Assembly: GCA_902632145.1 (NCBI GenBank)
Contig: CACPBH010000004.1
Location: forward strand, 1 to 47,667
Length of the DNA stretch: 47,667 bases
Direction: 5' to 3'
From: an uncultured Pelagibacteraceae bacterium
GTDB lineage: Bacteria > Pseudomonadota > Alphaproteobacteria > Pelagibacterales > Pelagibacteraceae
Below, piece by piece: positions 37,399 through 45,642 of this stretch; the first letter of the stretch is position 1, and every line of letters begins with the position of its first letter. The translations under genes and the position numbers were made by a program. A model generated the notes under the pieces. The model did not search any database and was not told the DNA's origin. It saw nothing but the letters and a program-made list of their open reading frames with translations.

Positions 37399-39951
37399 AT
37401 GAAAAAAAAAATTATAATTACAGGTGGTCTTGGGTATATAGGAACAGAACTATGTAAGCTTTATTCAGGATTGAGCTGGCATCACGAAATATTAGTAATA
37501 GACAACAGGTTTATTTCAGAAAGAGTTAATCAATTAAGAAACTGGAATATGAATTTCTTACAAGGAGATATTCTTGATAAAGAAATGGTTAATAAGAATT
37601 TTAAAGATGCCGATGTCGTTCATCACTTGGCAGGTATCACTAATGTGCCTAGAACACAAAGTGAGTCAGTCGAAACTCATGATGAGAAAATATTGAGTGT
37701 AGCAAAAGATGGAACTAAAAACATATTAGGCGCAATTAGTGATAATTGTAAGATTATTTTTCCCTCTACCCACGTAGTTTATGAGGGAATAGGCGAGGTT
37801 TCAAAAGATATTAAAGAGGAAGAAGAGACAAAACCAGTTTTAAGCTACTCTCAATCTAAAGCAATAAATGAAAAACAAATCAAAGAGTCAAAAAAGAACT
37901 ATGTTATTTTGAGACTTGGCTCTGTGTACGGTTATTCTACAGATACAATGCGAACAGATATTATGCCGAATCTTTTTTCTAAACTAACTTCACAAAACGG
38001 CACACTAAAACTTTTTGCAGGAGGTCGGCAGATAAAAAGTTTGGTTCCATTGATCGATGTTGCTAGATGTTTTAAATTTATGGAAGAAAACGAAAAAATT
38101 AATTCTGAACTATTTAATTTAACCAAAGAGACATCCACCGTCAAAGAGGTTGCTCAAATTTGTAAAAAGTACAACCCAAAAGTAGCTCTCAAAGAAACAA
38201 ATGATGAAATTCCAAATTTAGGATTTTCTTTATCAAATAAAAAATTACTGAACACTGGATTTGAGTTTTTATACAATCTAGATCAAAATATCAAAGAGAT
38301 GATAGAAAAATGGTCAAAACAAGAAATAAATAAAGATTTAGAACATGTAAGGGATGGTATAAATAATTTTAAAGACAAACGAGGGACCATAAGTAATCAT
38401 GAGTTGCCAGAACCTATAAACCTAATTGGACTTATAGAATCGAAAAAAGGAACAATGAGAGCTAATCATTATCATCCACAACAAGAGCAAAAATGTTTAT
38501 TTACTAAAGGACAAATTATTGAAGTTTTTCAAGATGTATTAAATCCAAACGCTCCAAAAGTTACACAAGTGGTGAACGAGGGTCAACTTTCTATAATCAA
38601 ACCTAATGTTGCTCACACAATGGTATTTTCAAAAGATACGACTTTTTTAAATCTTGTTAGAGGCGAGAGAGATCATGAAAACTATGGAATTACACATACG
38701 ATAAAACATAATTTTGTAGATGAGAATGAAAAAAAACTTTTATTAGAAAATTATAAATTTGAATGTAGATCTTGTGGAAATAATAACTTAAAAAGAGTTG
38801 TCTCTTTAGGCTATCAACCCCTAGCCAATAATTTATTAAAAAAAATAAATGAAAAATGTGAATTATATCCACTCGAAGTAAATTATTGTGAAATATGTCA
38901 TAACTGTCAATTATCTGTTGCTGTAGATCCGAAAAAAATGTTTACTAATTATTTATATACTTCATCTACGTCAAAAGTTTTTAGAAATCATTTTATTAAT
39001 GCAGCAAAAAAATATTGCAAAGAATTAAAACTTAATAAAAAGAACTCATATATAATTGATATTGGAAGTAACGATGGTATAGCATTAAAACCATTTTTAG
39101 ACATGGGTTATAAAAAGGTACTTGGTATTGAGCCTGCAAAAAATCTTGCAAAAATTGCTAACAAAAACAAAATAAAAACATTAAATTTTTTTCTTGAAAA
39201 GCAAAATTTAAAAAAGATTAAAAAAAATGCAAACTTGATTTTGGCATCAAATGTTTTTGCTCATTCTGATAAACTAAAAGAAATGACCGAATGTATGATG
39301 CATCTTTTGGCAAAGAATGGCACTATCATAATTGAAGTTCAATATTTAATGAATACTTTAAAAGATCTCACCTTTGATAATATCTATCATGAGCATTACA
39401 ATTATTGGTCATTAACCTCTTTAGTAAATTTCTTTAAGCAATTTAATGCAAAAATTTTTAGGTGTGAAAAAGTTGATACTCATGGTGGATCTTTAAGAGT
39501 TTATATAAGCAAAAATTATAAAATTAAAATTGAAAAAAGTGTTACTCAAACACTGGTAGAGGAAGAAAATTATGGTATAAAAAATTATAAAACTTATAAA
39601 GAATTTGGTGAAAAGGTCTATAAGATCAGAGAGAATGTAATTCAAAATATAAAAAAACTAAGAACTAAAAAAAAACAAATTATTGGCTATGGAGCACCAG
39701 CAAAAGCAACGACAGCATTAAACTTTTTTGGAATTTCTGATGAAATAGATTTTATTGTTGAGGACAATAATCTCAAGCACGGAAAATTTGTTCCGGGAGT
39801 AAAAATACCTATAAAATCTAAATCGAAAATCAAAAACAAAAATAATTATCTACTTGTATTAGCTTGGAATTTTTACAGAGACATTAAAAAAAATAACGAT
39901 GATCTGTCAGAAAATTTTATTAATATTAAAGATTTAGAATTTAATAGATAA
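37399..39951 (+). CDS. Three-module sugar enzyme: NAD-dependent epimerase + cupin + C-methyltransferase
   Basis: An 850-residue single frame with three recognisable parts. Residues 1-310 are an extended SDR: TGGLGYIG (8-15), HHLAG, PSTH with Ser123, and the YxxxK pair Tyr150/Lys154. Residues about 320-445 form a cupin-like domain (RANHYHPQQEQKCL, then HTMVF), as in sugar isomerases. Residues 453-850 are a sugar C-methyltransferase: a zinc-binding head with Cys456, Cys459, Cys497, Cys500 and Cys503, the SAM site DIGSNDG (554-560), the EHYNYWS segment, and a C-terminal domain with GYGAPAKATT. These activities together suggest synthesis of a branched or C-methylated deoxysugar nucleotide. No frameshift or stop separates the parts. 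The 3' end overlaps the zinc-ribbon gene by 11 bases. Confidence 0.82.
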   Translation: MKKKIIITGGLGYIGTELCKLYSGLSWHHEILVIDNRFISERVNQLRNWNMNFLQGDILDKEMVNKNFKDADVVHHLAGITNVPRTQSESVETHDEKILSVAKDGTKNILGAISDNCKIIFPSTHVVYEGIGEVSKDIKEEEETKPVLSYSQSKAINEKQIKESKKNYVILRLGSVYGYSTDTMRTDIMPNLFSKLTSQNGTLKLFAGGRQIKSLVPLIDVARCFKFMEENEKINSELFNLTKETSTVKEVAQICKKYNPKVALKETNDEIPNLGFSLSNKKLLNTGFEFLYNLDQNIKEMIEKWSKQEINKDLEHVRDGINNFKDKRGTISNHELPEPINLIGLIESKKGTMRANHYHPQQEQKCLFTKGQIIEVFQDVLNPNAPKVTQVVNEGQLSIIKPNVAHTMVFSKDTTFLNLVRGERDHENYGITHTIKHNFVDENEKKLLLENYKFECRSCGNNNLKRVVSLGYQPLANNLLKKINEKCELYPLEVNYCEICHNCQLSVAVDPKKMFTNYLYTSSTSKVFRNHFINAAKKYCKELKLNKKNSYIIDIGSNDGIALKPFLDMGYKKVLGIEPAKNLAKIANKNKIKTLNFFLEKQNLKKIKKNANLILASNVFAHSDKLKEMTECMMHLLAKNGTIIIEVQYLMNTLKDLTFDNIYHEHYNYWSLTSLVNFFKQFNAKIFRCEKVDTHGGSLRVYISKNYKIKIEKSVTQTLVEEENYGIKNYKTYKEFGEKVYKIRENVIQNIKKLRTKKKQIIGYGAPAKATTALNFFGISDEIDFIVEDNNLKHGKFVPGVKIPIKSKSKIKNKNNYLLVLAWNFYRDIKKNNDDLSENFINIKDLEFNR

Positions 39952-40474
39952 TTAATAAATCTCTAATAATTTCAAAAATATTTCTTATACTTTCAAAAAA
40001 GTAGTTCAAATAAAACTCTGTGATTGGAAAATTAGCAATTATATAATCTTGTGCAAAGTATAAAATTCTAGAAATCGAAATAACTAAAATAATAAATAAG
40101 ATCAGAGAATTATAAAAACCGAAAGAAACACCTCTACTTTTACTTTGAGTTTTAACTTCTACTGTTTCTGTATCACTAATTTTAATGCCGTGTTTTTTGG
40201 CTAAATATTCTGGAGAATATAAACTGATTTCTCTTGGTTTTTTTGTTGTAGCTTTTTTAATTTTTTTTGGTTTTTGCGTAGTTTGCTTAATCTTCTTTGG
40301 TTTTGAAAATATTTTTGGAGAAGTAGCGATCGGTTGATTTGTTTTAATTTCGCTAGTCGGAAATTGTCTCCATTTGTTTCCACACGAACCACACTGCACC
40401 ATTCTTCCAGAAGAAGTAATAGCGTTATCTGGAACAACGAATTTCTTACCGCAAGAGTTACATGTTAAAATCAT
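39941..40474 (-). CDS. Zinc-ribbon (MJ0042-type) single-pass membrane protein
   Basis: A 177-residue protein. The N-terminus MILTCNSCGKKFVVPD and MVQCGSCGNKW provide a zinc ribbon with Cys5, Cys8, Cys28 and Cys31, the MJ0042 pattern common in alphaproteobacterial membrane proteins. A Lys/Thr/Pro-rich linker follows (about 50-85), then a transmembrane helix around 118-137 and a hydrophobic C-terminal helix. The ribbon is therefore probably cytoplasmic. The function is unknown; these proteins are often annotated as DUF3426-like. It is divergent from the phn operon across 163 bases and overlaps the upstream convergent gene. Confidence 0.75.
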   Translation of the reverse strand: MILTCNSCGKKFVVPDNAITSSGRMVQCGSCGNKWRQFPTSEIKTNQPIATSPKIFSKPKKIKQTTQKPKKIKKATTKKPREISLYSPEYLAKKHGIKISDTETVEVKTQSKSRGVSFGFYNSLILFIILVISISRILYFAQDYIIANFPITEFYLNYFFESIRNIFEIIRDLLIIY

Positions 40475-40637
40475 ATTTTACAACTAAAGGTCTACTTATA
40501 TTATTTGAGAAAATTACTCTAGGCAAATAATAGATGCATTAGTGCGTATTATTAGCCAATATACAATTATTAATTGTTTGTAAATTACAGACAAATGTTA
40601 TCAAATAATGAAACTAACAAATAAATAGGGAGAACAA
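40475..40637. promoter_or_regulatory. Divergent intergenic region upstream of the phosphonate operon
   Basis: This is the longest gap in the window. It holds a short palindrome CAATTATTAATTG at 40564-40576 (six-base arms around one base) and an SD AGGGAGA a few bases before the phnD ATG. I see no convincing Pho box. The promoters of phnD and of the zinc-ribbon gene must lie here, but I cannot place them reliably. Confidence 0.4.
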
Positions 40638-41543
40638 ATGCCTACATTAAAAAAAATATTGGTATTTTTTACTATCTTTTTGTTTGGTACTAACTTTGCT
40701 TACTCAAAATGCAAAGACCCTAAACAATTAAGATTTTCAATAATACCTACAGAGGAGTCATCCTTTGAATTAGATCTATACAGACCACTTCTTGAAAAGT
40801 TAAAAACGAATACTGGAAAAAGTATAGAATTTTATATGCCAACTTCTTATGCATCAGTAGCTGAGGCATTGATCGGAGGATTCGTAGATGTCGCGGTACT
40901 AGGTCCATATGGATACATAACTGCTAAGAAAGAAGATAAATCAATCGAAGTCTTCGCAACTTATGCAAAAAAGAAAGGCTATATGCAAAAGGAAGGTCCG
41001 GGTTATCAATCAGTTTTGATAACAAAAAAAGGATCAAAATTTACAGATCAAAAATCTCTTAAAGGAGCGACGGTTGGTCATGCTGACCCAGGAAGTACTT
41101 CTGGAGATTTGATACCAAGAGTAGTTTGGGCACCAAGTATGAACACAGATGCAGATAAATTCTGGAAGAGAATAGTTTATACTGGCGGTCATGACCTAAC
41201 AACTTTAGCTGTTCACAGCGGAAAAATAGATGCCGGATTTGTAGCAAGTCACAGATTCGACAACGTAGTTGCTAAAGGTCAAGTAAAGTTAGAGGACTTT
41301 AATATTTTATGGAGATCACCTTCTGTTCCACAAGACCCATTTGTGTATAGTGGAAAATTGTGTGACCCAATAAAAAAAGCAATCGCATCAACATTTCTAG
41401 ATCTTGGAAATGATGCAAAAGCTCAAAAGTTCTTAGCTAATCTAAAATCATCTAAATTTGTTCCAATGACGGATAAAGATTATGATGTAATTAGAACGTT
41501 AGCTAAAGCTAAAGCTGAGTTTAAGAAAAAAAATAAAAAGTAA
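40638..41543 (+). CDS. phnD: Phosphonate ABC transporter substrate-binding protein
   Basis: A 301-residue periplasmic binding protein. A signal peptide covers about 1-23 (KKILVFFTIFLFGTNFAYS). The mature sequence has LRFSIIPTEESSFELDLYRPLLEKL, the FVDVAVLGPYGYI segment, ATVGHADPGSTSG and GHDLTTLAVHSGKIDAGFVASH, matching the PhnD family. It captures phosphonates, or possibly phosphite or phosphate esters, for PhnCE; the ligand cannot be told from sequence. It is the first gene of the operon with a good SD sequence, and a strong hairpin follows its stop. Confidence 0.92.
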   Translation: MPTLKKILVFFTIFLFGTNFAYSKCKDPKQLRFSIIPTEESSFELDLYRPLLEKLKTNTGKSIEFYMPTSYASVAEALIGGFVDVAVLGPYGYITAKKEDKSIEVFATYAKKKGYMQKEGPGYQSVLITKKGSKFTDQKSLKGATVGHADPGSTSGDLIPRVVWAPSMNTDADKFWKRIVYTGGHDLTTLAVHSGKIDAGFVASHRFDNVVAKGQVKLEDFNILWRSPSVPQDPFVYSGKLCDPIKKAIASTFLDLGNDAKAQKFLANLKSSKFVPMTDKDYDVIRTLAKAKAEFKKKNKK

Positions 41544-41552
41544 AATAAATAG

Positions 41553-41600
41553 TTAAATTAACTGTGCGCTTATATATAATATAATCGCACAGTAATTTAA
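41553..41600 (+). other. Intercistronic hairpin between phnD and phnC
   Basis: ACTGTGCG (41561-41568) pairs with CGCACAGT (41586-41593). After a single bulged A (41560) the stem continues with TTAAATT (41553-41559) against AATTTAA (41594-41600). That is 15 base pairs around a 17-base AT-rich loop. No T-tract follows, so it is not a standard terminator. It may stabilise the phnD message or attenuate transcription into phnC. Confidence 0.75.
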
Positions 41601-41613
41601 ATTGAAAGTATTT

Positions 41614-42372
41614 ATGAGTGAAACAGTTCTTAAAGTTGAAAATTTAAATCTTACATATAGCAAAGGTGGGCCTCAGGTTTTGTTTGATATATCTTTTGCG
41701 GTCGATAGTAATGATTTTTATGCCATTATAGGACCTAGTGGAGCAGGAAAATCATCTCTTATTAGATGCATAAATAAATTAGCCAATCCTAATAGTGGCG
41801 AGGTAGATTTTAAAGGTGAAAAATTGCTTAGTTTAAAAGGACAAAAACTTAGAAATGTAAGAAGAAGAATTGGAATGATATTCCAAGAATTTAATTTAAT
41901 TGATCGTATGTCTGTAATAGATAATGTTTTAACAGGAAGGTTAGGTTATATGAACACTTTTTCAAGTTTATTTAGAATGTTCAGTAGAAAAGACGTTGGT
42001 CGTGCAATTGAACTTATTGAAAAAGTTGGATTAAAAGATTTTGCGAATAAACGTGTAGATCAATTAAGTGGAGGTCAAAGGCAAAGAGTTGGAATAGCTA
42101 GAGCTTTAATGCAAGAACCTGAAATGTTATTAGTAGATGAGCCAACATCAAGTTTAGACCCAAAAATTGCAGTTGAGATGATGGAATTAATTAAAAAAAT
42201 AGCAGATGAATTAAGGATCCCAGTACTTTGTAATATCCATAATATTGAATTAGCAAAACAATTTGCAAATAAGATATTGGGCTTACAAGATGGTAAAAAA
42301 AAATTTGATGGTGTAACAGAAAAACTCACACATGATGTTCTTCAAGATCTCTATAAGTTTGAGGTTTTATAA
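41614..42372 (+). CDS. phnC: Phosphonate ABC transporter ATP-binding protein
   Basis: A 252-residue ATPase from the ATG at 41614; a TTG at 41602 is in frame but lies just behind the hairpin and gives an unlikely N-terminus. Walker A is GPSGAGKS at 40-47, the signature LSGGQRQR is intact, and Walker B is LLVDEPTSSLDP. The FQEFNLIDRMSV and GRLGYMNTFSSLF stretches are typical of PhnC. It energises uptake through the two PhnE permeases. It is in the operon between the hairpin and phnE. Confidence 0.95.
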   Translation: MSETVLKVENLNLTYSKGGPQVLFDISFAVDSNDFYAIIGPSGAGKSSLIRCINKLANPNSGEVDFKGEKLLSLKGQKLRNVRRRIGMIFQEFNLIDRMSVIDNVLTGRLGYMNTFSSLFRMFSRKDVGRAIELIEKVGLKDFANKRVDQLSGGQRQRVGIARALMQEPEMLLVDEPTSSLDPKIAVEMMELIKKIADELRIPVLCNIHNIELAKQFANKILGLQDGKKKFDGVTEKLTHDVLQDLYKFEVL

Positions 42373-42377
42373 AATCT

Positions 42378-43190
42378 ATGAGCGGTTATAATTTAAGAGT
42401 AGAAGATTATACAAAGCAAAATTTTTCAAAAATTTTAAAAAAGATAATATTCTATACAGTTGCAATTTTAGTAATTTTTCTAAGCGTTTACTTTATAATT
42501 ATATTAGATACTGATTGGCATAGAATAGGGTCAGGAGAAGGAATTTTAAAACAATTATCTTATTTTGTAGGTTTAGATTTTAAAATTATGCCTTACTTAA
42601 TAAAACCTGCATTTGAAACATTTTTAATGGCATGTCTAGGCACTATGTTAGGTCTGATTATGTCTTTACCTGTAGCTTGGCTTGGAGCTAAAAATGTCAC
42701 TCCTCTTGGGCTGGCTAGTTTTAGTTTTGCTAGAATGTTAATGACTATTAGCAGATCGGTTCATGAAATCATTTGGGCTTTAATCTTTGTTGGTGCCGTC
42801 GGCCTAGGTGCCTTACCTGGAATTTTGGCACTAGCATTTAGATCAGTTGGTTTTATTTCTAAAATTATCTCAGAGAGTATAGAGGGGGCAGATAAAAAAC
42901 CTATTGAGGCAATTAGAGCAGCAGGTGGATCAGGTTTTGATGTGATGTATTATGGTATTATTCCTCAAATTCTCCCAACAGTTATAGGGACAATTATTTT
43001 CGAGTGGGATATAAATATAAGAAGATCAGCTGTAATGGGCCTTGTGGGTGCCGGTGGATTAGGTTTAGCTTTTTTTAGACAGATGCACATGTCAAATTAT
43101 CCAGGTGTTACAACAGTTATTTTGTTCATAGTTGGACTAATTTTAATTGGAGAAGTTTTATCTCATTATTTAAGAAAGAGAATTATTTAG
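42378..43190 (+). CDS. phnE: Phosphonate ABC transporter permease PhnE (first)
   Basis: A 270-residue inner-membrane permease with about six helices, the first at about 24-46. The EAA-type cytoplasmic loop is EAIRAAGGSGFDVMYYGIIPQILP, and MGLVGAGGLGLAFF is the conserved C-terminal segment of PhnE. FARMLMTISRSVHEIIWALIFV is also diagnostic. It forms the channel with the second PhnE. The start is five bases after phnC; phnE2 follows after a single base. Confidence 0.93.
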   Translation: MSGYNLRVEDYTKQNFSKILKKIIFYTVAILVIFLSVYFIIILDTDWHRIGSGEGILKQLSYFVGLDFKIMPYLIKPAFETFLMACLGTMLGLIMSLPVAWLGAKNVTPLGLASFSFARMLMTISRSVHEIIWALIFVGAVGLGALPGILALAFRSVGFISKIISESIEGADKKPIEAIRAAGGSGFDVMYYGIIPQILPTVIGTIIFEWDINIRRSAVMGLVGAGGLGLAFFRQMHMSNYPGVTTVILFIVGLILIGEVLSHYLRKRII

Positions 43191-43191
43191 T

Positions 43192-43989
43192 ATGGATCAA
43201 ATATATAAGAGAAATAATGCAAAAAATTTTATTCTATTAAGCTTATTCTTTTTTATTATCTATTTATGTTTCTTATACTTAGGCATTGATTTTCAAAGAT
43301 TTTTTTCAGCTTTAGGAAATTTTGGTAAATTAATTGCAAATAGGTATTACCCAGTAGATATACCATACGCGCTAGAGCCAGGTTACCTATCATCTATATT
43401 AGACAGTATTCAAATGGGGTACCTCGGTTTAATTATAGGTGTTATAATAGCATCAATACTTGCATATCTTGCTGCAGCTAATCTAACTCCAAGTAAAAGA
43501 ATTGGATATCCTGTGGGAAAATTTTTAATAATTTTTGCAAGATCAATTCATGAAACAATCTGGACAATTTTATTTGTTACTATTGTTGGTTTTGGAATGT
43601 TAGCAGGTACAATGGCTTTAACAATGTATTGTATAGGCTTCTTTGGAAAACTATTTTCGGAAGAGCTTGAAAATGTAGATATGAAACTTGTAGACACCAT
43701 TAGATCAAATGGTGCTAATGAATTTCAAGTATTTGCATATGGTGTATGGCCACAAGTTAAAACTGCATTTACAGGTATATTAATTTACACTTGGGATGTT
43801 TGTTTTAGAGCATCAACTATAATTGGTTTTTTTGGAGCTGGAGGAATGGGTTGGTATCTTAAACGTAATGTACTTCAACTAGAATATGCAAGAACTTCTG
43901 CAATTATATTATCCATTATAGTTTTGGTTATTTTTTCAGAGGCATTATCTGCATATATGAGAGATAAAATTTATAAGGAAACACAGTAA
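43192..43989 (+). CDS. phnE2: Phosphonate ABC transporter permease PhnE (second)
   Basis: A 265-residue permease homologous to its upstream neighbour, with shared landmarks IFARSIHETIWTILFV, DTIRSNGANEFQVFAYGVWPQ and FGAGGMGWYL. Two PhnE genes in tandem suggest a heterodimeric channel, as in several marine phn operons. The hydrophobic segments predict about six helices. The stop shares one base with the DUF47 gene, so the transporter and the phosphate genes are translationally linked. Confidence 0.92.
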   Translation: MDQIYKRNNAKNFILLSLFFFIIYLCFLYLGIDFQRFFSALGNFGKLIANRYYPVDIPYALEPGYLSSILDSIQMGYLGLIIGVIIASILAYLAAANLTPSKRIGYPVGKFLIIFARSIHETIWTILFVTIVGFGMLAGTMALTMYCIGFFGKLFSEELENVDMKLVDTIRSNGANEFQVFAYGVWPQVKTAFTGILIYTWDVCFRASTIIGFFGAGGMGWYLKRNVLQLEYARTSAIILSIIVLVIFSEALSAYMRDKIYKETQ

Positions 43990-44624
43990 TGTTAAAAAAT
44001 CACGAGAAAGAATTAATGATATCTATAAATTTATTTTTGGATAATATTTTAAAAATAAATAATCTTTTTAAAACATTACTTCAAAAATATTTTGATCAAA
44101 AATTTGATGATGTACAAAAAGTCACTGACCAGATTTCTAATTTGGAAAGCGAGTGTGACGCCTTAAGAAGAGATGTTGAAAGAAGAATATACAGTGAGAC
44201 TTTAATCCCAGAAATCAGAGGTGATGTTTTAGGGATGCTAGAAAATTTGGATAAAATACCAGGTCAAATACAAGGAAATGCTCACAGCTTTAATACAGAA
44301 AAACCAAAGGTGGATGCAGAACTCGATAAAAATTTTCTAAAGCTTTGCGACTATGCTTCAGAGTGTATATCTTTACTTATTGAAGGCGCGAGAAGCTTTT
44401 TTACTGATAAAAACATTACAATTGCAAAATGTTTAGAAGTTTCAAGGGTGGAAAGCAAAGCAGACAAAATTAGCACAGAGCTAAAAAAAACTATTTTTAC
44501 AAATTCCGAAAATGGTCTAGCTACTAAAGTACATCTAAAATATTTTGTTGAGATAATGGATGAAGTAGCTAATCTTTCAGAAGATGTTGCTGATAGACTG
44601 ATTATATCCTCGTCTAAAAATTAA
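43989..44624 (+). CDS. DUF47 (PhoU-like) protein, partner of the PiT permease
   Basis: A 211-residue, largely alpha-helical cytoplasmic protein. NLESECDALRRDVERRIYSETLIPEIRGDVLGMLENLDKI is the PhoU-like DUF47 core, with Glu/Asp/Arg residues expected to bind metal. A second repeat (VSRVESKADKISTELKKTIF) follows. DUF47 genes lie next to PiT phosphate permeases in many bacteria, as here, and probably control that transporter. It is coupled to phnE2 by a TAATG overlap and to the PiT gene by a two-base gap. Confidence 0.87.
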   Translation: MLKNHEKELMISINLFLDNILKINNLFKTLLQKYFDQKFDDVQKVTDQISNLESECDALRRDVERRIYSETLIPEIRGDVLGMLENLDKIPGQIQGNAHSFNTEKPKVDAELDKNFLKLCDYASECISLLIEGARSFFTDKNITIAKCLEVSRVESKADKISTELKKTIFTNSENGLATKVHLKYFVEIMDEVANLSEDVADRLIISSSKN

Positions 44625-44626
44625 TT

Positions 44627-45640
44627 ATGATTGATATATTACTAATAGCAATTATAGCTATTATCATTGGTGCAAATGATGCCTCTAATGTTTTTGGGTC
44701 CGCGGTTGGATCCAAAATGTTAAAGTTCAAAATATCAGTTGTATTTTTTATTATATTTATTATTTTTGGTTCGATCATAAATGCTGAAAATCCTTCACAG
44801 GTATATGGAAATTTAATTCTTGATTATCCTGATATAAATAAAATATTTTTAATTATCATTCCAGTAGTAGTAATAACAATAGTTTCTCTAATATTAAAAA
44901 TACCAAGCTCAATTTCTCAATCAGTTATATTTTCCTTAATAGGATTTTCTTTTGTAGAAAATCTGAGTATCAATTTTGACTTATTTTATAATTTGATCTA
45001 TTTTTGGTTGGCTACTCCTTTTATGGCTTTCATCCTATCAATCTTATTTTGTCGGTTAATCAGTTTAATTTTCAAAATTTTAAGATTGAATATTTTTCAA
45101 ATCGATTATCAAATTCGTTTAGCTTTGATATTTTTTGGATGCGTCGCAGCTTTTGCTTTAGGGGCACATCTAACTGCCGCTATAGTAGGTATTTACTCTC
45201 CATTTTTAGATATAGATCTAAATGTTTTAAATTTTAGTTTAGCTCTTAACGACAAAAAATTATATTTTTTTGCATCAGTTTTAATTGGATTAGGAGCATA
45301 TTTATTTTCACAAAAAATTGTAAGAACAATAGGTTCACAAATATCAAACATCAAACCCGTCCCAGCCTTAGCAATTCTTTTTACACAAATATTTATATTA
45401 TTTATTTTTTCCTCTGATTATTTAATTGAAGCGCTGAATATTTTTCTGCCATTCCAAATTTTTGCAATGCCGCTTTCCGCGTCACACATAACTTTTGCAA
45501 GCATAATTGGTATAGCTTCTTTCAATAAATTTAGAGAGGTAAAACCTAAACATACAATCAAAATTATTTTATCGTGGATAATAATTCCAATAAGTGTTTT
45601 TTGTTGCAGCCTGTTATTAACTAGTATATATAAAATTTAA
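44627..45640 (+). CDS. PiT family inorganic phosphate permease
   Basis: A 337-residue membrane protein with about ten hydrophobic helices. The GANDASNVFGSAVGSK motif near the N-terminus is the PiT signature (GANDxxN), and a second copy-like segment, GAHLTAAIVGIYSPF, occurs in the middle. SASHITFASIIG is another conserved loop. It imports phosphate with H+ or Na+. At 337 residues it is shorter than E. coli PitA (about 500), lacking the large central cytoplasmic loop. Its place between the phosphonate importer and PhnA implies co-regulation under phosphate stress. Confidence 0.9.
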   Translation: MIDILLIAIIAIIIGANDASNVFGSAVGSKMLKFKISVVFFIIFIIFGSIINAENPSQVYGNLILDYPDINKIFLIIIPVVVITIVSLILKIPSSISQSVIFSLIGFSFVENLSINFDLFYNLIYFWLATPFMAFILSILFCRLISLIFKILRLNIFQIDYQIRLALIFFGCVAAFALGAHLTAAIVGIYSPFLDIDLNVLNFSLALNDKKLYFFASVLIGLGAYLFSQKIVRTIGSQISNIKPVPALAILFTQIFILFIFSSDYLIEALNIFLPFQIFAMPLSASHITFASIIGIASFNKFREVKPKHTIKIILSWIIIPISVFCCSLLLTSIYKI

Positions 45641-45642
45641 TA

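Noticed and set aside
37347-37400. Upstream ATG for the GT17 gene at 37400
   Set aside because: The added 18 residues are hydrophobic and unlike GT17 N-termini. The start at 37346 gives the conserved MNIYDCFMYFDE opening. A signal anchor cannot be fully excluded.
40475-40637. A Pho box ahead of phnD
   Set aside because: I looked for CTGTCAT-type direct repeats. Only weak partial matches such as TTACAGACA were seen, not enough to call a PhoB site.
41553-41600. The phnD-phnC hairpin as an intrinsic terminator
   Set aside because: No run of T follows the stem, and the downstream genes lack any other evident promoter. It is reported as an intercistronic element instead.
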